DNA from: Arion vulgaris | Lineage: Eukaryota; Mollusca; Gastropoda; Stylommatophora; Arionidae | Direction: 5' to 3' | Assembly: GCA_020796225.1 (NCBI GenBank) | Contig: CM036775.1 | Location: forward strand, 1,567,001 to 1,631,000 | DNA: 64,000 nt | Shown: in pieces, positions 20,901 through 32,900 of the stretch | How the letters are laid out: each line of letters opens with the position of its first letter | Position numbering within the stretch: the stretch's first letter is position 1 | Position numbers and translations under genes: made by a program | The notes under the pieces: model-generated | The model's database searches: none | Told to the model about the DNA's origin: nothing | Seen by the model: only the letters and a program-made list of their open reading frames with translations

Positions 20901-23900
20901 CAGAAAGAACTCAAAATCAAGGAAAGCTGACTGATACTACAAATAAGGAAGAGAAAATTGAGATATTTTGGACACATAAAAAGACATGAAGGGCTGGAGA
21001 AGACCATCATGGAAGGAAGCACACCGGCAAAGAGAAGAAGACCACGGAAAAGATGGATTCAGTATGTAACTGATGGTTTGAACATGACGGCTGCAGAGGC
21101 AGGACATCTGGTCTATGAGAGAGAGAAATTCCAGAGGACAGTTGGGGTGGGAGAAAGTTCTGCTCAGAACAAGCTATTTGATGATGATGATATCTCAATG
21201 TGGCAAAAATGAAATAACTAATAGAACAAGCATGAGACAAAGAATATATTTAATCAACGGAGAGAAGATATCAACAGTTTTGATATATCTCAGTTCCCTG
21301 TTAACAAAAGAAGGAAATAGAATGAAGGAAATCAAAAGAAGACAAACATGGCCTTATAAAAACTGAAACTAAAAGCAGTAAGAAATGGAACTGATAGGAA
21401 AACAAAAGTTAGAATACTAAGAGCATGCATAGATAGGAAAACAAAGTTAGAATACTAAGTGCATGCATAGATAGGAAAGCAAAGTTAGAATACTAAGAGC
21501 ATGCATAGATAGGAAAACAAAGTTAGAATACTAAGTGCATGCATAGATAGGAAAACAAAGTTAGAATACTAAGTGCATGCATAGATAGGAAAGCAAAGTT
21601 AGAATACTAAGTGCATGCATAGATAGGAAAACAAAGTTAGAATACTAAGAGCATGCATAGATAGGAAAACAAAGTTAGAATACTAAGTGCATGCATAGAT
21701 AGGAAAACAAAGTTAGAATACTAAGAGCATGCATAGATAGGAAAACAAAGTTAGAATACTAAGTGCATGCATAGATAGGAAAACAAAGTTAGAATACTAA
21801 GTGCATGCATAGATAGGAAAACAAAGTTAGAATACTAAGTGCATGCATAGATAGGAAAGCAAAGTTAGAATACTAAGAGCATGCATAGATAGGAAAGCAA
21901 AGTTAGAATACTAAGTGCATGCATAGATAGGAAAACAAAGTTAGAATACTAAGTGCATGCATAGATAGGAAAACAAAGTTAGAATACTAAGTGCATGCAT
22001 AGATAGGAAAGCAAAGTTAGAATACTAAGTGCATGCATAGATAGGAAAGCAAAGTTAGAATACTAAGAGCATGCATAGATAGGAAAACAAAGTTAGAATA
22101 CTAAGAGCATGCATAGATAGGAAAGCAAAGTTAGAATACTAAGTGCATGCATAGATAGGAAAACAAAGTTAGAATACTAAGTGCATGCATATTCCCAGCG
22201 GCAACACATCTTCTTCTTTTGCCATTACACTGTTACTGGTTTGCTGCCCAATGTTGTGGTTTTCTGTTTTTGTCTTGCGCTGTTGTTCTAGTGGCTTAGG
22301 TGATATTTTGTGGCTATTTTTACTGGATTATGCTAGCTGTCTGTATCTCATTTTCACTCCCTTCCTCTCACCTTATTTCATGATGTTCTGTTGTAGAAGA
22401 CTGTATACAGTGAAGTTTGGTTTCATTCTTATTAAGTGTCCAAATCACTTTATTCTTTGTTTGCCAATGTAATTCAAGCAAGGTTCTGTGCCAACTCTCT
22501 TTCTCATGCTGAAGTTGTTGACTGTCCTTTCTGGTGTTGTTCATAAAAGTGTTTGGATGTGAAAAAATTGGACATTTAACACGGTTCTTAGCATCATGTT
22601 TCATCTATGATTTGCTGACCTCAGAGACATCCGTACCATCCTTACAATCATGCCTACATAACTAATTCAGCATGGAACCCCTTCCCTTCCAACCCCACAA
22701 CCAACTCACCACTAACATCTTTGCTACCAGATTTTGACAAAATAGAAGCACTTCTGGAGTAACATTTCCTGTCCTGTTGTTGCCAGACAAACTGGCAACA
22801 TTTCCTTGAAGCAAATCTCTTAGTTTTTTTAACTTGTCCATCAAATGAGGTCCACTGTAGTCAGATATGGCGTTGATTGGAGTATTGACAGCCCGTTGTA
22901 TGCTGAACCTGAACGATTTGTTCTGAAAAAAACAACATAACATTGAAAAGTACTTTAATTAATGAATTTTAAAATCTATCTAATGAATTTTTGCCAGGGC
23001 AGCGGCTTTCTAGCCTGCTCTTCTTGTTCTTGATTTTGAACTGCCAAGGCTTCTTTTACATGCTCAACATGAACATTGAAACTGTTTTATTGTCCGTCTC
23101 CGATAGGCTGGGAACTCACCTACACCGAGATCACGGATATCTCTAAAAATATCTGGATGGCTCCAGGTGGAAGAGAGTATCTTTGGAATGAGAGGAGAGC
23201 ACCTGACCTCTACACCAGAGAAAGATTAAACAACAAAATTCCCACCAAATATTTTTACTATCTTCTAAATTACATTGGGGACACTCGCTGGTGCTACGGT
23301 GTTCGTGTACCGCCGCTGAGATCTTTCTGTGTAAGGACAAGATCAGAGCATCCATAGTTACTCAACAAAGTGCAATGATGATGGTCCAATCAATCAATCA
23401 ATCAATCACGTACTTTAGTTAGACGGTGGGTTTTTTTGTGTGGCTCGCTAGCTATAATTCAAAACTCTGAATTCTTCTCCCAATATATCCCCCAATCCCT
23501 GGGAGGAAGCCCCATTTTATGATAATTGGTATAATTTATGATAAATGGTGGAAAGAACAATACTAGAGTCCCAGGACGCAGAGGCAGACCAAGATGAAGA
23601 TGGCTACAAGATATTAAAGAAACCATGAACATGACCATTGACGAAGAAGTGGGTGAACTAGCTAGAGACAGAGTGAATTTCAGATGTGCTGCAAAGAGAG
23701 CAACGTCCTATAAAGGATACGCACCTTGATGATGATGGTATAATTTATGATAATTGGTATAATTTATAATAAATAGTATAACTTATGAGAAATATACCAA
23801 AAATGTATATAATTGATGATAAATGAACTAACGGTACCAACAGTAGGAGCAAAAACAGGAATAATTGTTATAGTATAAACATACTTGAGCATTTTCAATA

Positions 23901-26900
23901 AAAGGTCGAATAGCTGTCTCCACTTGGGCCAGCTCCTTTGACTTGGCTTCATAATCTTTCAAGACGTAGACTAATGATTGCACTGTAGATAACACAACAA
24001 CAATTGTTTATTAAAAACTATCATTACTGCCTGTGTTGTAACTTTTAGGGTGGTGGGGACATGAGCCTGAAGAATTTAATGGTGGCATGGTTAGTGCAGT
24101 CATCGCAAAACTGTCCAGGTTAGTCTTCATCTTTTTCTTACGCTCCACAATGGCCACTTGTTAACCACTTTGTGTGATTTGCATGTGATCTGAGCCTAAG
24201 AGCGATTGTACATTGTGCCAGTTATGCGCCTACAAGTAGGTCAGCACATCCGACTTCTGCAACTCTTTTTATTTACTAGGCAGCTTCCTAGGTCCTTCAT
24301 CAGCCGCCTCTTACATCAGTCGCGTCTTGTAGGTTGCAGAGGTACTATTCTTTGCTTCCCTTGTGGGCTCAACACCACACGGGCGGTTGTTAGTCTTCTT
24401 CTTTCTTCTTTTGTCGTCACACTGCTACCGGTTGTTGCCCAGTGTCGTGGTTTTCTGTTTTTGTCTTGCGCTGTTCTGGTGGCTTGTGTGATTGTTATCT
24501 TTGCTCTTTCACAGGATTCTGCTACGCCATCTAACCATCTTTTCCGTGGTCTTCATCTTGCCTTCTTTCCTGATGTTCTGTTGTAGAAGACTCTGTATAC
24601 TGTGGAGTTTGGATGCATTCTTATTAAGTGGCCAAACCACTTCATTCTTTGTTTCTCTATGTAATTCAAGCACAGTTTTGTGCCAATTTTCTTTCTTATG
24701 CTGATGTTAGTGATTCTGTCTTTTCTTATGTTGTTGGTAACTTTTCGCAGGCAACGCATTTCACATGTAGTTATTTTTGTGACTGCGCTTTGCTCAACTC
24801 AATGTCCATGTTTGGATCTGTTAACACAAAGTAGGTATAAAAATGCTGTTGATCATCTGTTGCTTAGCTGCCTGTGAAATTTTTGGGTGCCTTAACAGTG
24901 GGGCTAGCTGGTAGGTTACAGCATTTGCTTTTGCACTCTAGCCTCTATCTCTCTATCCAGTTTTCCGTCTTCTGTGAATATGCTTCCTAAGTATTTGAAT
25001 TCTTTCACTTGGTTTATTTTAGTGCCATTGACATGGATGTCTAGATTATTATGTTTTCTTCCCATATTCATTATTTCTGTTTTAGTGCTATTGATTTTCA
25101 TGTCATGTTTTACACAATTTTTGTTCAAGGTGTCAATATGATGTTGTAGATCTTGTTCATTTTGATGTATCAGGCACTGATCATTTGCATGTATCAGGCA
25201 CTGATCATTTGCAAACAGCAGTTAATTTATTTTATCATTATCTGAATTTGACTCGAGTTATTTTATCCATTGGACACAGCGACTGGTTTATAGTTGAAAC
25301 CGGAGTAAAGCAAGGCTGTATTCTATCTCCACTATTGTTTGGAGTGGCCATTGACTGGCTGATGCGAAAATGTTGCTGGGGTGAAACTGGCATCGATTGG
25401 GTAGAAAATAGTCAACTAGAAGATTTGGATTTTGCAGATGAAATTGCCTTAAGTAGAAACAACCAAGATATGCAAAGAAAAACAGACAACTTGTCATCTA
25501 TAGCATTAAAAGTTGGACTGCAGATAAGCTATGAAAAAAAAAATATAATGAAGACACATATGGCAAGTAATGCAGATATCACACTGGAATCTAAAATGAT
25601 AAAAATAACAGAGCAGTTCGCTTATTTAGGTAGCAATTTTGATTGCACAGGAAATGTTAAAAAGAAATTATGATATGAATTGGAAAAGCAACATCAGCTT
25701 TTAAAAGTCTAAATAAAATATGGAACTGCAAGTTATATAGTATTAAAACTAAATTACAATTTTCAATTCAAATGTTGTATAAATCCTAACATATGCTAGC
25801 CCGTCCACATCTACAATGAAATACCGCTCTTTTAGTAAGACACAAGACATTCTTCGCGCATTGAATGCTGGGTAATAAAAAAAGATCATAATAGCATCCA
25901 TTTTGAATGTAATGTGAATCGGTGAAACTGTGTAAAAGAAATCAGGTTAGTATATTTGTATGTCACGTTTTTTCAGAAAATCTGAAATTTTTAATAAACT
26001 TTAAAGTATTCCACACTGCCTGAATAGTGTATAAACATTTCATAAGGAAAATCTACATATAACGAGACATTTACGAAGGGTCACCTCAATTATTTTGTAC
26101 ACCGCTACTTTTTGCGCAGGTACAGCTATTAAACAGCACATTTTCATACGATCAATACGAATAATGTCACTGAATCATACATTTTCAAAATGATGAATGA
26201 TTCTTCTCTCTTGTGTGCAAGTTTTATTGTCAGGTGTTATCTTGAAGCTCCAAACTTGTGATCGCTAGAGCGACGACCCTGTTTTGTTTCGATGTTACTT
26301 TCACCGACTACTATGGCACGTTCTCTCTGACCTTTTTAAAAATAGTTTTGTTATTTACAAAGCGATAAACGGTAATTCTAAGCATAATTTCCAAACTGTT
26401 TTGCTGTATTTCTGCTGTGTGGTTGATATTTGTATCGAATATCTAGTTTAGTATTATAAATTCCTAGCTGAATGTGACTATATAGAATCATCCCATTGAT
26501 GACAGAAGACATTATCTGAATATTATCAACGACCGACTACATTATGTTTTGGAGATCTAATTAAGAATTGTAACATTATGCTATTGTAAGTTATGAGTAC
26601 AAAATAAATAATAGAACATATTATTAGGATTGAAATAAATTGCTCTTAACTAAATGCTGTTTATGCAGTCAAGTTATGTGACTTCAATTACATCCCATAT
26701 CAACAGAAAAATTATATATATAATATATAGTAACAGCAAATAATTTTTATTACTGCTTACAAGCTCCAATTTGAGAAAAAGCAGCTGACAGTATAGACAG
26801 AGATATCATGGTAAACATAGAAAAAGAACACACTAGTTCAAACACCATACAATATTTAACAATATGGTAATAATTAGCCTATTAATATCTTATCTTATCT

Positions 26901-29900
26901 TAACAATATAGTGGTTAAGATAAGATAAGGTAATAATTAGCATCAGGCAGAATTTAGCATCAGTTAAGCAGCTGATAGAAGATAATGCAAGGGATGATGA
27001 TGTTATTGTATATACCGATGGGTCGGTTCAACGTGGTGAGAAATCCGGCTGGGGTTTCTTGGCTAATGCGCATGGTAGGGTTGTTGCAGAGCGAAGTGGG
27101 GCATACAGGACAACTACTTCTAGTATGAGGATGGAGGTTGAGGCCGTTACTGCTGCCCTCCATTGGATTTCTGGGACTTCATTTACTGGGGCAGTTGTTG
27201 TATCTGACTCTCAGTCGATGCTTCACAAGATCCAGAAGGGCAGGTTTCGGTATGAGTGGATGTCATCTATAGAAGTTTCTAACCTCCAGTGGCTTACGTG
27301 GATATACTGTCCTGGGCATGCGGGTGTTTACGGTAATGAGAGGCGGACAGGCTTGCATCAACAGCATCGATTGTTGGGGAGTTGAAGATGGATAAGGGGA
27401 TATTCTTCGGTCTCTTCGCGACTCTCTGTTGGATGAGGACACTAAAATCGATGTTGAATCGATCAAGCGATTTAAGCAGTTTGGAGTTACCCGTTGTTCA
27501 AGTCGAACTGGATGCCTGAGAGGTAGAGTGAGAGGTGTGTTTAATCAGCGAGCCACAGGCACCATCAGTATGCATACTCTTCGATATCTTTTGGGGGAGA
27601 CTGAGCACCTATGGGTCTGTCCGGAGTGCAATGACGTCAGTTTAGTAACCAATAACCAATCAGGCAGAAATGCTCAAATTATAAATGAACAAGTTACATG
27701 CAGATTTATTAGTTTGTGAAAGTGAGGAGGAGAAAATAAAATGCTATACTAAGATTAAAAAAGCACAAGCAAGTCTATTAGAACTTGAGTTTGTAGCACT
27801 GTGTGATAGGTCTGGTCCAGTGTGTTCAGTTAGATAAAGTATTCGATAAACACAAAATCCCACCACAGGCATATCATAGTAGAGCTTTTGTTGGTAACCA
27901 CTGTCATAAATACTTAACATGTAAAGTATATAAAGATCTCACAGAAGATGTCATTACACACACACAATTGTACACACAGAATCAGGATATGATAAATATT
28001 GCATTGATCACAAGAGACATTTTAAATTCATTAAATACGTCATTTGAAAAAGTTCACAATTACATCTCACACAGTAGACCAATCCATGCTGACACAGTTC
28101 CAGAAATACAATTAGCAATACAGGATTACATGACAATATACAGACTGTATTTTCCAGATAAAATAATTCCAAAACAACACATACTAGAACATCACTGTGC
28201 AAACTGGATCAGACTTAATGGTTTTGGATTGGGCTTTTAGAGAACAAGGAGGAGAAGTTGTACATTCAATGGTAGCTGGTATAGAGAAAAGAGCTTGTGG
28301 TATAAGAAATAAAACTAAGGAATTACAATTTATCATAAATACACAGCTGCTACAAACTTATCCAACTGTAAATACACAAGTTCACTGTGAAAAACATAAA
28401 GTTTAAATAACAGTAGACCTGTGGGATGTACAATTTTAATTTTCCCTGCTGTATTGTGTGTTGTCTAGCTGTCTTTATAACAATTTAGAACAGTTATATA
28501 CATATGTGTAATGTGTGTTTGTGAGATGTCTTAGGTAAGCATTCTACATGTCAGCAAGTGATGATGCTCGTCCATCACGGGTGATGATGACCACACAAAT
28601 TTTCATCCAAGGGAATGTAGTTGCGCTATGTTTGTCTGTGTGTGCGTAGATGACTAGTGAGCCCGATACGGGCTTGAAATGTTCATGTACAGTGTGGGCA
28701 AGGTACACTTGCACTTGTGGGAAGTTTTACTGCCTTTCTGTTTTGACGTCTTTGCTCTATCCATGCTGTTTTATCTGCCTCGCAGGCTGAGGAACCGTGT
28801 CAAGAAGTGTGCGCCAGGCTGATCTGTCTTGAGCAGCATTCTCCCAGTTGTTGACATCCATGCCAAAATATTTCATCGAGTTCTTGAGTGTATCTTTGAA
28901 TCGCTTTTCTAGGCCCCTGTGAGCGTTTACCACTTTGCAGCTCACCATAAAAGAGTCGTTTTGGTATTCTGCAATCTGGCATTCGAGCCACATGTCCTGC
29001 CCATCTTGTCTGTGATTGCATCAAGATTGTGTAGATGCTGGGAAGAGCAGCTCTTTTAGGACCTCTGTATCTGGGATCATATCCTGCCATTTGATGTTCA
29101 TTATTTTCCTAAGGCAAGTATGTATGCAAGTATGTATGAGTAAATTATGAATTAAAATTGTAGACTACGTAATCATGACTAATGTGGGCTAGTAAAATTG
29201 TATAATTATATTATAAATGTGTATTGTCAATGTTTGGAGATATGTATTTTTGTTTGAACTACCATTAGCAGTATATTTAGAAATGAAAGTATTATTGTGA
29301 AAGTATAAATTAATTATGTTAAACATTACATATTTCATGAAGAAGTAAACTAGATCCTTATGCATTTATGGAAATAGATGTGTAAATTTATGTTATTGTG
29401 ATTTAAATATATCTTTTGGTATGTTGAGATATGTTAAATATATATGCAATTTAATAGTAATTTTATAAATACCTCTTTGTCTTTAAAAGTTTTAAGCTAC
29501 CAGACATAGTGAACTACACCATGAACTACAATTTTTTCCACAACCAGATTAAAAAAATATTTTTAGTATCGTTAATGTGTTACCTTATCAAAAAACTAAA
29601 CGTATATTTTTGTAGCGTGATATTTCTACTGCAATGAAGATTAACAACATACCCCATCAGTGTAATTTGCACATCCTCAGGTAGTTAGAGTGTGACTAGT
29701 TCATACAGATATAACTTCATAATTATATTATATAACACAGTGATACTGCACAAAATTTGAGAGCTACATATGAAAATTGATTATATTTTAGCATAATAGT
29801 ATACAGTGTGTTTTTACATTAACAACACGGGAATTTAAAGGGATATATAAACCGACTAAAATATCGCCATTTAGTAACCTTGCCCAGGAATGTAAACAAA

Positions 29901-32900
29901 GGGTATCTAAGCGCAACAAAGGGACATTACTAAGTGAGCGCTACTGATACGTTTGTAGCGAGAGTTGGAAAATGACTAAAGATATAGAAAGCAAGTTGAA
30001 TGCATTTGAAAATAGATGTCTCGAAAAATAATGAATATAAAATGGAACGAATTCAGGAGAAGTGATGAAATCAGAGACATGTCTGGTCAACCACTAGTGA
30101 CAACTGTTATAAGAAAGAGAAGATGGAGATATGTTGGGCACACCTTGAGGAGAAATGATAAAAGAATATCAAAGCAGGCATTGAAGTGGGATGCAAAGGG
30201 TTCAAGAAAGAGAGGTCGACCTAAAGAGACCCTGAAACGAACTTTGCTGAGAGAGGCAGGAAATATCAGTCTCAGTTCCATGGAGGAGATTGAGCGAGGT
30301 GCCTGGGATAGAGCGGTATGGAGAAATTACTTGCAGGCCCTTTGTAAGTATACGTAGAGAGGAATTATTATTATTTTATCCATATATGCAATAAAGAGTA
30401 GTGGTGAGAGGACACAACCTTGTCTAACACCTGATGTAATGGAGAACCAGTTGGTCATTCCTTCTGTTGTTCTTACTGTAATCTGGCTATCTTGATATAA
30501 GGTCATGATATTACCTAATAATTGTCCCTGGACGCCATATTCTTCAAGGATCTTCCATAGTTTGCACCTGTTTACTCTTATCAAATGCCTTTTCTTGGCC
30601 TATAAATATAAGTTGTTTACTTTGATTGTATTCAATTGTTTGTTCGCAGATCTGTCTTAGTGTAAATATTGTGTCTGTGCAGCTCTTACCCTCCTAAACC
30701 CAAACTGGCTATTGCTTAACTGGGGCTCTAATATATGTTTTGCTCTTTGCTCCAATATTTTTGCAAACATTTTTCCTATATGGCTCAAAGGAGAGATACC
30801 CCTGTATGTTTCACACTCTCTTTTGTTCTTCCATATTGGGACTATAATAGTCTAAAATACTGAAATACATGCTTGGTGGGAGATCTGAGCATGATCTGAG
30901 CATGAGACAAGTCTGATGTGCTTCAAATGAGCAATGAAAGAGGCCAATGATGATGATCTAAGCTGTTATTTATCTACATACCTGCCAAGTCTTGAGCTAC
31001 AGCTGCATGTTGTATTTTATCCTGCGGGAGAGAACAAATTTGTTATCATCGCATCTTCTTCCTCTTCTATGTTTTGTCAGTTATTAGAGCACAGCATCAT
31101 TAGCTTTAACTGATTAGCTACTGAATTGAAAACAAGTTGTGGCTAAATTTAATTTAGGTACTATTTTCCCATTGCAGAGGTATTATAAGAACGATTCTCT
31201 GACCAACACTATGTTACCAGTGTCAAACATGGTTAATAACAACTAATGAGCGGAAAGTCATAGCGAAGGAGATGCAATGTCTTAGAAGAGCTGCAGGTGT
31301 GGCAATAAGAGACAAAATTAGAAATTAAGAAATCAGAAGAGTGGATGTGAAACCAGTCATGCAATTCATAAAAGAACAACAGATTAAATGGTTTGGACAC
31401 CTGACAAGAATGCCCTGGTATCGCCTACCACAGAAAATTATAAAGAGTACAGAGCAAGAGGAAGACCATGCAAAAGATGGAGTGACAGCATCAAGAACAG
31501 CCCTAACCTGTAAACATTGGGATGTGATTTGGATCATTTATGATCGATGCAACATGCCTGATTAAGTGGCCGTAAGTTTGTATTCATTTTGCATTTAAGT
31601 TCGTAAAATTTATGTTAACTAATGCAAAACATATGATAATTTCATAAATAATTGTAAAAAAAATTAACTATCTATTTTTAGATGTCAAATCTTGTTGACT
31701 GAAGCACACCTCATTTCCCACTTGCCATTTTGTAGAACCATCCAACTTGCTCCAGCCAAAATCACAAATTATGTGATAAAATGGATTCTAATAACTCAGA
31801 TTACTGTCCTTATGAAGACACCAGTGATTGAAACAAATATCTGTGCTTGGGCCAGATGAATATTCTGTGCTTCGGTCACTTTGAGTCTGTTTGTAAGATG
31901 ACTTTTTACCTGATTATTTTGTCTATCAATAATATCTTTTACTTGCAAAGTTTCAAAATTATATACCTATTTAATGTTTATGTATGATACTATAAGTGTT
32001 AGTTCTTTATTGGCTGCTTACTAGACCAATTCAGCATCATTTTCTCTTGAAGGCCATTTTTATTCTTTCATATATTGCGCTAGTCTTTTGAGAAGAGACT
32101 TATGTATGAGCTGAAAGACGAGAGAAAAGCGCAAACTCAGAAGTTGTCACATGACAGTAAAACACTTGCCAATTGACCGTCTGTAAAGATGAAAAGGCCA
32201 TATATATATATTTTTAATGCAAAGAATTTGTATGGTTGCTAAATATAGAGCAGGACATCAAAAATATTTTAAAAAACTTACAAACCTGCCAATGGTTAAG
32301 AAAAAGGATAACAGCTTACAAAGTGCATTATAACAAGCTCACTACACCCCCTCCCCACTCTATAAAGAAATAAATGGTGGAAGAGAAGACGGAGAAGGTG
32401 TATTTACAAATTAATTCAGCTGCAGTTTTCTTAATTATTAACAGATTTTTAGGAGTAATATACCATTTTGTAGGTAAATGAATTCTCTTTAAAGTCATTC
32501 TAGAACAAATAAATGGGTACTCCAAGCGGCTTATAGGAGCCAATTAGTAAATGAACTGTATGATTCACTTCTTCTGGCTGTCAATCACAGCATCAGTAGC
32601 TTCAAAGAACTGTATAATTCTCTTCTGTCAGTCATTAGATCACAGTACCAGTAGCTTCAATGAACTTAAATGAACAATAAAAAGTTACAATTACAACTTA
32701 CATCTTCAGCTTTCTCTGCTTTCTTCCTCTCTATTTCTTTCTGCTTGTCTTCATCTGCTCTCAGTTTCTGTTCTGTCTCACCTGAGAACAGATTAGTCAG
32801 AATTAATTTCGATATATTAACAAATATAGATATAATACAGTGCTTTCTTACTTTTATCCAATCTTGTCTTGCCTAGCAGCGTCAGGATAAGAAGAGATTT

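Larger units (their letters stand above)
25801..29955 (+). mobile_element. Transposase-bearing element, ~4.15 kb, inside LINE-B
   Basis: Removing it restores LINE-B collinearity with the copy at 35310-36258, with TAGC on each side (25797-25800, 29956-29959). The ends share an imperfect inverted motif (TACCGCTCTTTTAGTAA left; TAGCGCTCACTTAGTAA in the complement of the right end). It encodes a transposase-like fragment at 27659-28405 and contains a later LINE-I (26953-27658) and a LINE-C end (28540-29105). 25850-26850 and 29110-29950 are AT-rich without coding signal. Confidence 0.65.

Noticed and set aside
26987..27390. Host ribonuclease H1
   Set aside because: Downstream LINE-type C-terminus, 5' truncation and an 11-bp target duplication show it is a LINE domain.
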